A DNA stretch of 64,000 nt from Pseudomonas paralactis (lineage in GTDB: Bacteria; Pseudomonadota; Gammaproteobacteria; Pseudomonadales; Pseudomonadaceae): NCBI RefSeq assembly GCF_001439735.1, contig NZ_JYLN01000002.1, positions 372,001 to 436,000 of the forward strand. The letters run 5' to 3'. A program made the translations under genes and the position numbers. Below the pieces are notes generated by a model. It had not been told where the DNA came from. It saw only the letters and a program-made list of their open reading frames with translations, and did not search any database. Positions 52,547-62,391 of the stretch are shown here, one piece after another; position 1 is the first letter of the stretch, and every line of letters begins with the position of its first letter.

Positions 52547-52564
52547 ACTGTCAGTTCTCACAGC
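52547..52564. promoter_or_regulatory. ACTGTCA-N4-TCACAGC inverted repeat, site 3
   Basis: An imperfect copy of the 7-4-7 inverted repeat at 18439-18456 (ACTGTCAGTTCTCACAGC here) lies 98 bases before the propeller-protein gene, in the divergent interval with the phosphodiesterase gene. Confidence 0.4.
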
Positions 52565-52661
52565 TAGGCAATTTGCGTAGCAAGAGCCTTGAATAAAGCT
52601 GCCGCTCGACCTGAAGCGATGATGGGTCGCGTGCCCAATCTACTTTTATCAGGTACTCGTC

Positions 52662-55600
52662 ATGACAAACGATCTGCTACCCACGGTGTCCGCTGCGCGC
52701 CTCTCAGCTGACCGCCTGCCCAATGCACCGGCTCACCAGAATGCCGGCGCCACATTACCCTTCAGCGACCTCGACCTGATTATCCCCAATCTTACCGCCA
52801 TTGCAGGTACCGACGGCGCCCTGAATAACGCCGCATTGACGGTGAACGCCGTTGGGGTAATTTGCATCCTCCTCGCCTGGGCCGAACAGGCGGCGGGGGA
52901 CTTTGTCTACCTGGAACTTAACGGCATAGAAGTGGATCACTACACCGTCACCGACGATGATGCCATGCAACGCAAGCATGTGAAGTTGGCCATAGAGAGC
53001 GTCAGATTCATCGACCAGGCCGATAATATCTTGCAAGCCTTCGTCAGACGCCTGAGCGGTACGACTGGCCACACCAAGGCGTTCAGTATCTGGGTGGATA
53101 CCAAAGCACCTGGCGGTCGTGACCCTCAAGTCAGTACGCCGCTTATCAACGAAAACCTGGCAGGTATTACCTTCGAAGATACAACTATTGAGGCCTTTGG
53201 CGTCGTAAACCCTGCGGATGCGCAAAAAGGCGTCAAGATGATCATCGATAACTACCCGGTAAACCGGGCAGTGGATCAAGTTCATCACCGCAAAGAAGGC
53301 GATGTGATCTATATCAGCATTGGCGGTGTGTTCGTCACTCACAGGGTGACCAGTTTTGAAGCTTCCCGCACCGCCCCTATCATTATTACCGTCTACAACG
53401 GCACCTGGCTGCAAGTAACGCCGGGACCCAACATTCTTGAGTGGTTCGTAAAGGATAAGGCCGGAAATCAATCCATCGGCTTTTCCATCCCCAGGCTCAT
53501 ACAAAACAGGACCGGTGGCGGAACCGTACCGCAACTGATAGAGGGTCATGTTACCGAGTCTGAATACGATGCCGACACGGACGAGGAATACATCGACACG
53601 GATGTGCACACCGATGATCTGAATTTTGAAGTACCGTTAAGAGGCCATGGGTGGCAAGTCAACGACCAGATACAGGTCACTTATTCAGGGCTGACAAATA
53701 ACGGGGAGCGTCTGGACCACACTGAATCTCATTGGGTGTTGCAGCCTAACCTGGTTCGCGTATTGATCCGTTTGCCATTCAACAACTTTATAGAACTCCT
53801 GGGGGGAGGCCGTTTGTTGGCTTTCTATGAACGGGTCCGCTCCAACGAGCTCAACACCCCGTCCAATGCTGTCATTTACAGTATTCGTGGCAAAGCAGTG
53901 GACAATCGCCGCCCGGCGCCGCAAGTACGCAACCTGGAGAATGGTGCGCTGCCCGAAATCGACCCGGTTAGCATTATCGTGCCCGGCACTCGGCTGGGCG
54001 TGAATGACAAGGTCGACCTGGTCATTGAAGGCAGAACCACTACAGGCGACGTTGTGTATGAAAGCTTCAGCGAGTTTTCGCAGGGTTTGGACATTGACTA
54101 CTTGTTGGACTACAGCCTGTTTGAGCCGCTAAAGGGTTCCACTTTCACCGCCTATTACATCGTTAATAACGATGCCGCCAATCCCTCGCAATCGATCACC
54201 ATACCCGTCGGTAATATTTCAGTCTTGCTTCCGCCCCCCAGATCACCGGAGGCACCTGCGCCAGACCACCAATTTGACGAACTCATCAACAAAGGCAATC
54301 TCAGAGTGCTGGTCGATCCCCACTCAAGCATCTCGCTCAATGATGAGGTAAGGGTGGTGGCGACAGGCAGTAAGCCTGGCGGCAGTTTTACGTTTGCGTG
54401 GCTGAAAGTGACCAGCGCGTGGTTTGGCTTCCCCCTGCCTTTCACACTTGCCCGTGCTATCGTCCTGGCCAATAAAGGAGCCATCGTGGCGCTGCACTGG
54501 GAAGTCCGCACGCTGCCTACGGATACCCCGCGCAAGTCCCTGCCTTTGGTTGTCAAAGTGGGGGCGGCGCTGCAACTGACCGAATGCCCGACGTTGCTGG
54601 AAGCCACCCAGGTGTCGCCATGCACCATGCGTCTAAATCCCCTGAACGTATGGACGCCATCGCCCCGCATCACTACGTTGCGGGTCAGGTACCCCATGCT
54701 GGGGAGTGACCTTGTGACCCTGCGCATCGAAGGAAAGCCCGGCGTAGGCACGCCCAATATCCCAAGCAAACCCGGTATTCCCGACGCGGGTCATGACTAC
54801 ATTACATTCGCCCCGTTAAGCGACTATGTCGCGGCCTATGTGGGAGAGACGTTTACGGTTCACTTTGACGTGCTGCGCGACGGCATCACGACTCAATCTC
54901 CTCGACTGACCGTCGATGTGGACAGTTTTTCTGCGCAAACGCTGAACCTGCTGAGCGTACCCGAGGCGGTAAACGGGGTGATCAATCCCAACGAGGCCAA
55001 CTCGGTACAAATCAGGGCCTGGCCGTTTTTCCGCGCAGGCCGCGCGGTGGGGATCAACCTTTACAGCACCACCGACCTGGCGCTGCGGCGCGCGGTTGAT
55101 GTAACACCGGCGGAAGTCAGTGCCGGGCGTACGCTTGATCACATACCTGCCGAGTATTTTGAAGGCTTTGCCGATGACACCGAAGTCCGCGTGGAAGGCT
55201 GGGTATCGTTGGATGGGTATAACTGTGAGGAAACAGCTCAGCACTTTAACGTGGCTACTTATCGGATACGCAGGACTGGGGGGGAGATTGTTCGGGAGTT
55301 TGACGTGGGGAATGGGCCGACTTATATCGTGGCCAGTCTGGACGGTAAGAAGGTTTGCGTGGCGAATGGGCGTACGCCTTCGATTTCCGTAATTAATCTG
55401 GAGACTGATGAAGTAAGAACCGTGAATACGGTGGGATCTGTTATTAATGGGTTGGCGTTACATCCTTCGGACTCGAGGCTGTTTTTTTCGGTGGCAGGGG
55501 CTTCCATTGCGCAAAACACTCCAATCCTTGACATCAGCAACTTCACTTTCCGTTATCCGCACTGGCATGATCGGGGCACTCAGGCAATATGCCTAAATCC

Positions 55601-56177
55601 AGCAGGTACGCTTCTACTTATAGGTAACGTTGCCAATCCCTACATCTTTTATTGGAATGCGGTAAACGAACGTCACGAGGGAATTTATGTTCTAGGCCAA
55701 ATCGTATCTAGAGCAATAACAACTAATCCGCAGGGAACTGCACTATTTTCTATAGCCGATAAGACCGAACGATTTAGAATCAACTCCAATGCTCGCACCC
55801 ACACCGTCGATAACAATGGGCTTGCGAGTGCACTTGCCCACTCTCCGCTATTCGCTCCCCTCGAACGGCTGTTTGTATGTGTCCCCAACTTGGGAAAAGT
55901 GAACATCTACAACACATACAACGATGACCTTACTTTCGTTAAATCCCTCACCGGACTTGCCACCCCACGAGGCGTCGCTTTCCACCCCGTTAAACCATTG
56001 GCTTACGTGACCGAGTTCGCCAGCAACACCGTCCGAATCATCGACACCACGACCGAGGAACTGGTTGGAAGTATCCCCGGTTTCAATCAACCCACCGGCC
56101 TGGCCTGCAGCGCAGACGGCAGATACCTGTACGTCTGCAACTTCGGCAACAACACCGTGGCCGTGGTCAACGTGTAA
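52662..56177 (+). CDS. Large repeat protein with C-terminal YVTN-type beta-propeller
   Basis: This 1171-residue protein has no signal peptide. Residues about 40-870 form several beta-rich repeats of roughly 100-130 residues (recurring patterns such as SVIVPGTRLGVNDKVDLVIEG and LRVLVDPHSSISLNDEVRV), resembling bacterial Ig-like modules. Residues about 880-1171 are a seven-bladed YVTN/YncE-like propeller, with PTYIVASLDGKKVCVANG and GRYLYVCNFGNNTVAVVNV. Base composition falls within the propeller part, especially 55540-55960. Such architectures bind ligands at surfaces, but the function here is unknown. It is monocistronic and has a site-3 inverted repeat upstream. Confidence 0.82.
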   Translation: MTNDLLPTVSAARLSADRLPNAPAHQNAGATLPFSDLDLIIPNLTAIAGTDGALNNAALTVNAVGVICILLAWAEQAAGDFVYLELNGIEVDHYTVTDDDAMQRKHVKLAIESVRFIDQADNILQAFVRRLSGTTGHTKAFSIWVDTKAPGGRDPQVSTPLINENLAGITFEDTTIEAFGVVNPADAQKGVKMIIDNYPVNRAVDQVHHRKEGDVIYISIGGVFVTHRVTSFEASRTAPIIITVYNGTWLQVTPGPNILEWFVKDKAGNQSIGFSIPRLIQNRTGGGTVPQLIEGHVTESEYDADTDEEYIDTDVHTDDLNFEVPLRGHGWQVNDQIQVTYSGLTNNGERLDHTESHWVLQPNLVRVLIRLPFNNFIELLGGGRLLAFYERVRSNELNTPSNAVIYSIRGKAVDNRRPAPQVRNLENGALPEIDPVSIIVPGTRLGVNDKVDLVIEGRTTTGDVVYESFSEFSQGLDIDYLLDYSLFEPLKGSTFTAYYIVNNDAANPSQSITIPVGNISVLLPPPRSPEAPAPDHQFDELINKGNLRVLVDPHSSISLNDEVRVVATGSKPGGSFTFAWLKVTSAWFGFPLPFTLARAIVLANKGAIVALHWEVRTLPTDTPRKSLPLVVKVGAALQLTECPTLLEATQVSPCTMRLNPLNVWTPSPRITTLRVRYPMLGSDLVTLRIEGKPGVGTPNIPSKPGIPDAGHDYITFAPLSDYVAAYVGETFTVHFDVLRDGITTQSPRLTVDVDSFSAQTLNLLSVPEAVNGVINPNEANSVQIRAWPFFRAGRAVGINLYSTTDLALRRAVDVTPAEVSAGRTLDHIPAEYFEGFADDTEVRVEGWVSLDGYNCEETAQHFNVATYRIRRTGGEIVREFDVGNGPTYIVASLDGKKVCVANGRTPSISVINLETDEVRTVNTVGSVINGLALHPSDSRLFFSVAGASIAQNTPILDISNFTFRYPHWHDRGTQAICLNPAGTLLLIGNVANPYIFYWNAVNERHEGIYVLGQIVSRAITTNPQGTALFSIADKTERFRINSNARTHTVDNNGLASALAHSPLFAPLERLFVCVPNLGKVNIYNTYNDDLTFVKSLTGLATPRGVAFHPVKPLAYVTEFASNTVRIIDTTTEELVGSIPGFNQPTGLACSADGRYLYVCNFGNNTVAVVNV

Positions 56178-56186
56178 GCCCCCAAA

Positions 56187-56216
56187 AATGCCGCGTCTGT
56201 CTCAGGACGCGGCATT
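56187..56216 (+). terminator. Hairpin after the propeller-protein gene
   Basis: An 11-base perfect stem (AATGCCGCGTC/GACGCGGCATT) with an 8-base loop lies ten bases after the stop codon. There is no T run after it, so termination strength is uncertain. Confidence 0.55.
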
Positions 56217-56353
56217 CAAACGCTCTACAGCGCCGGAGGCCATCTGCGCCATGCCCGGAAATCTCATGCAATATGTTGCTATCTCACCCCCACCATTGAA
56301 ACCACCGCTCCCCCGCCCCATCTAAGCTGCATACTCCCTTATGCAGGTGCCCC

Positions 56354-58774
56354 ATGAGCGACCAGCAAGACGTCCCTGATTACGACCTCAACGATTACGC
56401 CGACCCCGAAAACGCCGAAACCTCCTCGTCCAACACCGGCCTGGCGCTGCCTGGGCAGAACCTGCCGGACAAGGTCTACATCATCCCGATCCACAATCGG
56501 CCGTTTTTCCCGGCGCAAGTGCTGCCGGTGATCGTCAATGAAGAGCCATGGGCCGAAACCCTGGAGCTGGTGAGCAAATCCGAGCATCACTCCCTTGCGC
56601 TGTTTTTCATGGACACACCGCCTGAAGACCCACGGCACTTCGACACCTCGGCCCTGCCGCTGTACGGCACCCTGGTGAAGGTGCACCACGCCAGCCGCGA
56701 GAACGGCAAGCTGCAATTCGTCGCCCAGGGCCTGACCCGCGTACGCATCAAGACCTGGCTAAAGCATCACCGCCCGCCGTACCTGGTGGAAGTCGAATAC
56801 CCGCATCAGCCCAGCGAGCCGACCGACGAGGTCAAGGCGTACGGCATGGCGCTGATCAATGCGATCAAGGAACTGCTGCCGCTCAACCCGCTGTACAGCG
56901 AAGAGCTGAAAAACTACCTCAACCGCTTCAGCCCCAACGACCCGTCGCCGCTCACCGACTTCGCCGCCGCGCTGACGTCGGCCACCGGTAACGAGTTGCA
57001 GGAAGTGCTGGACTGCGTGCCCATGCTCAAGCGCATGGAAAAAGTGCTGCCGATGCTGCGCAAAGAGGTCGAAGTGGCGCGCCTGCAAAAAGAGCTGTCT
57101 GCCGAAGTGAACCGCAAGATCGGCGAGCATCAGCGCGAGTTCTTTCTCAAGGAACAGCTCAAGGTCATCCAGCAGGAGCTGGGCCTGACCAAGGACGACC
57201 GCAGTGCCGATGTCGAGCAGTTCGAGCAGCGCCTGGAAGGCAAGGTGCTGCCGGCCCAGGCGAAAAAGCGCATTGATGAAGAACTGAACAAACTGTCGAT
57301 CCTGGAAACCGGCTCGCCGGAATACGCCGTCACGCGCAACTACCTGGACTGGGCCACCTCAGTGCCATGGGGCGTGTATGGCGCCGACAAACTCGACCTC
57401 AAACACGCACGCAAGGTGCTGGACAAGCATCACGCGGGCCTGGATGACATCAAAAGCCGTATCCTCGAATTCCTCGCCGTCGGCGCCTATAAAGGCGAAG
57501 TCGCCGGCTCCATCGTGCTGCTGGTGGGCCCGCCGGGTGTGGGCAAGACCAGCGTGGGCAAATCCATTGCCGAGTCCCTCGGCCGGCCGTTCTACCGCTT
57601 CAGCGTCGGCGGTATGCGCGATGAGGCCGAGATCAAGGGCCATCGCCGCACCTACATCGGCGCCCTGCCCGGCAAGCTGGTGCAGGCCTTGAAAGACGTG
57701 GAAGTCATGAACCCGGTGATCATGCTCGACGAAATCGACAAGATGGGCCAGAGCTTCCAGGGCGACCCGGCATCGGCGCTGCTGGAAACCCTGGACCCGG
57801 AGCAGAACGTCGAATTCCTCGATCACTACCTGGACCTGCGCCTGGACCTGTCCAAAGTGCTGTTCGTGTGCACCGCCAACACCCTGGACTCGATTCCCGG
57901 CCCGTTGCTGGACCGCATGGAAGTGATTCGTCTGTCGGGCTATATCACCGAAGAAAAAGTCGCCATCGCCAAGCGCCACCTGTGGCCCAAGCAGCTGGCA
58001 AAAGCCGGCGTCGCGAAAAACAGCCTGACCATCAGCGACGGCGCCCTGCGTGCATTGATCGACGGTTATGCGCGGGAATCCGGGGTGCGGCAGTTGGAGA
58101 AGCAACTGGGCAAACTGGTGCGCAAGGCGGTGGTCAAGCTGTTGGATGAGCCCGACAGCGTGATCAAGATCGGCAACAAGGACCTGGAAAGCTCCCTGGG
58201 TATGCCGGTGTTTCGCAACGAGCAAGTGCTGTCCGGTACCGGTGTGATCACAGGCCTGGCCTGGACCAGCATGGGCGGCGCCACCTTGCCGATCGAGGCG
58301 ACGCGTATCCACACGCTCAATCGCGGCTTCAAGCTCACCGGGCAATTGGGTGAAGTGATGAAAGAATCCGCCGAAATCGCCTACAGCTACATCAGCTCGA
58401 ACCTGAAGTCGTTTGGCGGTGATCCGAAGTTCTTCGACGAAGCCTTCGTGCACTTGCACGTGCCGGAAGGCGCCACCCCCAAAGACGGCCCGAGCGCCGG
58501 TGTGACCATGGCCAGTGCGCTGCTGTCTTTGGCGCGTAACCAGCCGCCAAAGAAAGGCGTGGCGATGACCGGCGAACTGACGCTGACCGGGCATGTACTG
58601 CCGATTGGCGGGGTGCGTGAGAAAGTGATCGCGGCGCGGCGCCAGAAGATTCACGAGTTGATCCTGCCGGAGCCCAACCGTGGGAGCTTTGAAGAGCTGC
58701 CGGAGTATTTGAAGGAAGGCATGACGGTGCACTTTGCCAAGCGGTTTGCGGATGTGGCGAAGGTGCTGTTCTGA
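56354..58774 (+). CDS. asrA: ATP-dependent Lon-family protease paralogue (AsrA-like)
   Basis: This 806-residue Lon-type protease has an N-terminal LON substrate domain, a coiled coil, an AAA+ module with Walker A GPPGVGKTS (about 392) and Walker B MLDEIDKMG, and a C-terminal peptidase domain with the Ser-Lys dyad S714 (GPSAGV) and K757 (REKVIAA). Housekeeping lon sits between clpX and hupB; here the neighbour is a chagasin-like gene, as in P. aeruginosa asrA-icp, so this is the stress-related paralogue. AsrA influences heat-shock and aminoglycoside stress responses in that species; transfer of role here is inference. Confidence 0.9.
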   Translation: MSDQQDVPDYDLNDYADPENAETSSSNTGLALPGQNLPDKVYIIPIHNRPFFPAQVLPVIVNEEPWAETLELVSKSEHHSLALFFMDTPPEDPRHFDTSALPLYGTLVKVHHASRENGKLQFVAQGLTRVRIKTWLKHHRPPYLVEVEYPHQPSEPTDEVKAYGMALINAIKELLPLNPLYSEELKNYLNRFSPNDPSPLTDFAAALTSATGNELQEVLDCVPMLKRMEKVLPMLRKEVEVARLQKELSAEVNRKIGEHQREFFLKEQLKVIQQELGLTKDDRSADVEQFEQRLEGKVLPAQAKKRIDEELNKLSILETGSPEYAVTRNYLDWATSVPWGVYGADKLDLKHARKVLDKHHAGLDDIKSRILEFLAVGAYKGEVAGSIVLLVGPPGVGKTSVGKSIAESLGRPFYRFSVGGMRDEAEIKGHRRTYIGALPGKLVQALKDVEVMNPVIMLDEIDKMGQSFQGDPASALLETLDPEQNVEFLDHYLDLRLDLSKVLFVCTANTLDSIPGPLLDRMEVIRLSGYITEEKVAIAKRHLWPKQLAKAGVAKNSLTISDGALRALIDGYARESGVRQLEKQLGKLVRKAVVKLLDEPDSVIKIGNKDLESSLGMPVFRNEQVLSGTGVITGLAWTSMGGATLPIEATRIHTLNRGFKLTGQLGEVMKESAEIAYSYISSNLKSFGGDPKFFDEAFVHLHVPEGATPKDGPSAGVTMASALLSLARNQPPKKGVAMTGELTLTGHVLPIGGVREKVIAARRQKIHELILPEPNRGSFEELPEYLKEGMTVHFAKRFADVAKVLF

Positions 58775-58800
58775 TAGAGCTCTAGCGCCTGAACCGGCCT

Positions 58801-58886
58801 CATCGGGGGCAAGCCCCCTCCCACAGGGGACCGGCGTCGTGAATGACAACGCGGTCAAATGTGGGAGGGGGCTTGCCCCCGATGGC
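58801..58886. repeat. Inverted REP pair
   Basis: REP cores at about 58801-58825 (ATCGGGGGCAAGCCCCCTCC) and 58860-58886 face each other between the Lon paralogue and the chagasin-like gene. Confidence 0.85.
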
Positions 58887-58974
58887 GTCAGTGGCCGTAA
58901 CACACGTCCTGCTTGTCACACCCTGTCTCATCTTCGGTTATGCTCGCCCTTCGTCGTGTATAAACGGAGCCTTC

Positions 58975-59364
58975 ATGACCGCTGCCCGCCTGCTTCTCCC
59001 CTTGAGCCTTGCCCTGCTGGCCGCGTGCGCCAGTGCGCCAAAGCAAAACGTCACCGTGGACAACCAGAGCGCCTGCCCGCTCCTGCTTAAAAACGGGCAA
59101 AACCTGATCCTCACCCTGCCCAGCAACCCCACCACCGGTTACCGCTGGGCCATCCAGGACTCCGCCGGCGGCGTGTTGCGCGCCTTGAGCCCCGAGGTCT
59201 ACAGCAGCACCGAATCCGGCGTGATCGGCGGCGGTGGCCAATCCACCTGGCGCTTCCAGGCATTCGCCCCAGGGCAAGGCCGTTTGCGCCTGACCTCCCA
59301 GCAACCCTGGGAGCCGGAAGCCGAACCCGCCGAGACCTTTGACTGCGCCATTACGGTGAACTGA
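58975..59364 (+). CDS. icp: Chagasin-like inhibitor of cysteine peptidase (I42), lipoprotein
   Basis: This 129-residue protein has a lipoprotein signal (LSLALLAACAS, Cys about residue 17) and the I42/chagasin inhibitor loops SNPTTGYRW, GGGGQSTWRF and the C-terminal REP-like ETFDC region. It would block papain-like cysteine peptidases, either self or host. The ATG at 58975 follows GGAG at 58966-58969. The position beside the Lon paralogue fits the asrA-icp arrangement. The YhhN gene starts one base after its stop, so they are cotranscribed. Confidence 0.88.
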   Translation: MTAARLLLPLSLALLAACASAPKQNVTVDNQSACPLLLKNGQNLILTLPSNPTTGYRWAIQDSAGGVLRALSPEVYSSTESGVIGGGGQSTWRFQAFAPGQGRLRLTSQQPWEPEAEPAETFDCAITVN

Positions 59365-59365
59365 T

Positions 59366-60022
59366 ATGCCGTGGCTGATCCTTGCCTTGATGGGCGCCGG
59401 TACCTTTATCTACGGCCTGGCGACTCACGCGACGCTGCTGTGCCTGTTGGTGAAGCCGCTGCCGGTGCTGGCGCTGCTGGGTTGGCTGCATGACGCGCCG
59501 CCCACTGAGTATCGACGCTGGATCAGCCTGGGGTTGATTTTTTCCGTGGTGGGCGACGTATTGCTCGCCTGGCCGGGGGATTTGTTTATCTTCGGCCTGG
59601 GTGCGTTTTTGTTTGCGCATCTGGCCTACCTCAAAGCCTATTTCAGCGACTGCCGGCGCTTGGCACTGTTGCCGCTGATGCTGGCCCTGGGGGTGGGGGC
59701 GGTGCTGCTGAGTATTCTGATTGCCCATGGCTTGGGCGACCTGCTGATACCGGTGGTGGTTTACGCGCTGGTGATCAGCGCCATGCTCTGGCGAGCATTG
59801 GCGCGTTTGGGCAGCGAGGTGCCGAAACGCTCGGCCCTGCTGGCGGCGGCAGGTGCAATATCGTTTGTGATTTCCGATACGCTGATCGGCATCAACCGCT
59901 TTGTTGTCGCCTTCGAAGCCGCGCCGTATTGGTTGATCGCTACCTACTGGCTCGGGCAATGGGGCATCACCGCCTCGGCTTTCCATCAGACAACCCGCGC
60001 ATCCGACGAGCAACTTGGCTAA
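59366..60022 (+). CDS. YhhN-family lysoplasmalogenase-like membrane protein
   Basis: This 218-residue protein has seven or eight helices with the family landmarks [39 protein letters not shown] and [13 protein letters not shown]. YhhN/TMEM86 proteins hydrolyse lysoplasmalogen or related ether lipids; the bacterial substrate is not well known. The start ATG at 59366 lies one base after the chagasin-like gene's stop. Confidence 0.87.
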   Translation: MPWLILALMGAGTFIYGLATHATLLCLLVKPLPVLALLGWLHDAPPTEYRRWISLGLIFSVVGDVLLAWPGDLFIFGLGAFLFAHLAYLKAYFSDCRRLALLPLMLALGVGAVLLSILIAHGLGDLLIPVVVYALVISAMLWRALARLGSEVPKRSALLAAAGAISFVISDTLIGINRFVVAFEAAPYWLIATYWLGQWGITASAFHQTTRASDEQLG

Positions 60023-60057
60023 AATGCCGGCCTTTCCCCCTCGTCGCCGGAACAACC

Positions 60058-60801
60058 GTGAGCAAAGAACCCGATCGCCTATTCGCCCAGCCCCTGCCCC
60101 AGGTGCCGGACTTCGCCTTTAACGAGGATGTGGTGCGGGTGTTCCCGGACATGATCAAGCGTTCGGTGCCGGGTTATCCGACCATCGTCGAGAACCTGGG
60201 CGTGCTGGCCGCGCAATTTGCCCAACCGGGTAGCGTGCTGTATGACCTGGGCTCGTCCCTGGGCGCCGTGACCCAGGCCCTGCGCCGCCATGTGCGCACC
60301 GATGGCTGCCGGGTGATTGCGGTGGATAACTCGGCGGCGATGGTCGAGCGCTGCCGCGAATACCTCAACGGCCAGGACTCGATGTTTCAGGAGTTGCTGC
60401 CGGTCGAGGTCATCGAGGGCGATATCCTCGCGCTGCAATTTAAGCCCGCCTCGGTCGTGGCGCTGAACTTCACCCTGCAATTTATCGCTCCCGATGAACG
60501 CCTGGCCTTGCTCGGACGTATCCGCCAGGCCTTGCTGCCAGGCGGTGCGTTGATCCTTTCGGAGAAGCTGCGCTTCAACGACAGCGAGGAGCACGCGCTG
60601 CTGACCGACCTGCATATCGCCTTCAAGCGCGCCAACGGCTACAGCGAACTGGAAATCGCCCAGAAGCGCAGCGCCATCGAAAACGTCATGAAGCCCGACA
60701 GCCTCGAAGAACACCGCGAACGCCTGCTGGCGGCCGGGTTTTCGAAAGTCGTGCCGTGGTTCCAGTGTCTTAACTTTGCCTCGTTGATTGCCTTGCCATG
60801 A
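60058..60801 (+). CDS. cmoA: CmoA, carboxy-S-adenosylmethionine synthase
   Basis: This 247-residue methyltransferase-fold protein begins [20 protein letters not shown] and contains the AdoMet motif [15 protein letters not shown] and [12 protein letters not shown]. It matches CmoA, which makes carboxy-AdoMet from prephenate for cmo5U34 of tRNA wobble uridines. The start is GTG at 60058, matching the family length; the frame is open further upstream but not conserved. It overlaps cmoB by ATGA. Confidence 0.93.
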   Translation: MSKEPDRLFAQPLPQVPDFAFNEDVVRVFPDMIKRSVPGYPTIVENLGVLAAQFAQPGSVLYDLGSSLGAVTQALRRHVRTDGCRVIAVDNSAAMVERCREYLNGQDSMFQELLPVEVIEGDILALQFKPASVVALNFTLQFIAPDERLALLGRIRQALLPGGALILSEKLRFNDSEEHALLTDLHIAFKRANGYSELEIAQKRSAIENVMKPDSLEEHRERLLAAGFSKVVPWFQCLNFASLIALP

Positions 60802-61754
60802 TTGATTTGTCTCCCCTCGCCCGCCACCTGGTCGGCACTCCTTTGGCCGTATGGGCCCAGGGCCTGCAAGCGCAGCTCGACAGCAAGATGGAAAAAGGTC
60901 ATGGCGACCTGGAGCGTTGGCAGAGTGCCTTGGACGCGCTGCCGAAGATCCAGCCCAGCGAAGTCGACCTGTTGAACGGCCTGGTGCTGGACACCGACTG
61001 CGACGACCAAACCCGCGCACAGATGCACACGGCACTGATGGGCCTGAGCCCGTGGCGTAAAGGTCCGTTCCATCTGTTCGGCGTGCATGTGGACACCGAA
61101 TGGCGTTCGGACTGGAAGTGGTCGCGGGTAGCACCGCACTTGAACTTGAAGGGCAAACGCATCCTTGATGTGGGCTGCGGCAACGGCTACTACATGTGGC
61201 GTATGCTCGGCGCGGGGGCCGACAGCGTGATCGGCGTGGACCCAAACTGGTTGTTCTTCTGCCAGTTCCAGGCGGTGCAGCGTTACCTGTCCGAACCCAA
61301 GGCCTGGCACCTGCCGTTCCCGTTCGAAGACTTGCCGGCCAATCTGGAAGGCTTCGACACGGTGTTCTCCATGGGCGTGTTCTACCATCGCCGCTCGCCG
61401 ATCGAGCACTTGCTGGCGCTCAAAGACACCCTGGTCAAGGGCGGCGAGCTGGTCCTGGAAACCCTGGTGGTGGAAGGCGATCAGCAGCAGGTGCTGGTGC
61501 CGGAAGACCGTTATGCACAGATGCGTAACGTGTGGTTCCTGCCCTCGGTGCCGGCGTTGATGCTATGGCTGCGCCGCGCCGGGTTCAGTGAGGTGCGGTG
61601 CGTGGATGTGAGCGTGACCACCGTTGAGGAACAGCGCGGGACCGAGTGGATGAAGTATCAGTCGCTGAGTGACTTTCTTGATCCGAATGATCACAGCAAG
61701 ACCATTGAAGGGCTGCCGGCACCGATGCGGGCGGTGATCATCGCTCGCAAATGA
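60798..61754 (+). CDS. cmoB: CmoB, tRNA U34 carboxymethyltransferase
   Basis: This 318-residue protein has the AdoMet motif [20 protein letters not shown] and the CmoB-type segments [19 protein letters not shown] and [13 protein letters not shown]. CmoB transfers the carboxymethyl group from carboxy-AdoMet to 5-hydroxyuridine at position 34 of several tRNAs, completing cmo5U. It is translationally coupled to cmoA. The length is normal. Confidence 0.94.
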   Translation: MIDLSPLARHLVGTPLAVWAQGLQAQLDSKMEKGHGDLERWQSALDALPKIQPSEVDLLNGLVLDTDCDDQTRAQMHTALMGLSPWRKGPFHLFGVHVDTEWRSDWKWSRVAPHLNLKGKRILDVGCGNGYYMWRMLGAGADSVIGVDPNWLFFCQFQAVQRYLSEPKAWHLPFPFEDLPANLEGFDTVFSMGVFYHRRSPIEHLLALKDTLVKGGELVLETLVVEGDQQQVLVPEDRYAQMRNVWFLPSVPALMLWLRRAGFSEVRCVDVSVTTVEEQRGTEWMKYQSLSDFLDPNDHSKTIEGLPAPMRAVIIARK

Positions 61755-61787
61755 CCCCCCTCTCGTCCTGAAAAAATGAAGATCAAA

Positions 61788-61876
61788 GGTGGGAGCTGGC
61801 TTGCCTGCGATAGCTATCTGTCAGCCAACGGCTCAGTGGCTGATACACCGCGATCGCAGGCAAGCCAGCTCCCACA
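61788..61876. repeat. Inverted REP pair
   Basis: REP cores at about 61788-61810 and 61853-61876 lie between the convergent cmoB and tadA genes and form a long dyad. Confidence 0.85.
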
Positions 61877-61890
61877 GTGGTTTCTCAGTG

Positions 61891-62391
61891 TCAGTTAGAA
61901 GGTGGCTTGGCTCGTCGGGCTTTGAAGAACTCGCTCAGGACAGCCCCACACTCCTCGGCCAATACCCCGCCTTCAAACAACACCCGATGATTCAGAAAGC
62001 CCTGGGTAAAAAACTGCCCCTGGCTCTGCACAATCCCGGCCTTGGGCTCCAGTGCGCCGTACACCACCCGCGCAATCCGCGAATGCACGATCAACCCCGC
62101 GCACATGCTGCACGGTTCCAACGTCACATAGAGGGTGCTGCCCGGCAGGCGATAATTGCTGATCGCCTGGGCGGCAGCGCGGATCGCGACCATTTCGGCA
62201 TGGGCGCTGGGGTCGTTGCCGCTGATTGGGCAGTTGAAGCCGCGGCCGATGATTGCACCGTCCTGCACCAGCACCGCGCCCACCGGCACTTCGCCAAGCG
62301 CAGCGCCTTGGGCGGCAAGGGCCAGCGCTTCGCGCATAAAGTCCTGGTCGCGGCTGCGGTCGATAATCGCGGTGGGGCGAATCTGGCGCAT
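61891..62391 (-). CDS. tadA: TadA, tRNA-specific adenosine deaminase
   Basis: This 166-residue zinc deaminase has HAEMVAI (zinc H64, catalytic E66) and EPCSMCAG (zinc C94, C97), the TadA pattern. It converts A34 to inosine in tRNA-Arg(ACG). The ATG at 62389-62391 starts the conserved MRQIRP; a GTG three bases upstream is also possible. The stop of the upstream multicopper oxidase gene overlaps the start (TGATG). The pairing with the oxidase looks incidental. Confidence 0.94.
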   Translation of the reverse strand: MRQIRPTAIIDRSRDQDFMREALALAAQGAALGEVPVGAVLVQDGAIIGRGFNCPISGNDPSAHAEMVAIRAAAQAISNYRLPGSTLYVTLEPCSMCAGLIVHSRIARVVYGALEPKAGIVQSQGQFFTQGFLNHRVLFEGGVLAEECGAVLSEFFKARRAKPPSN

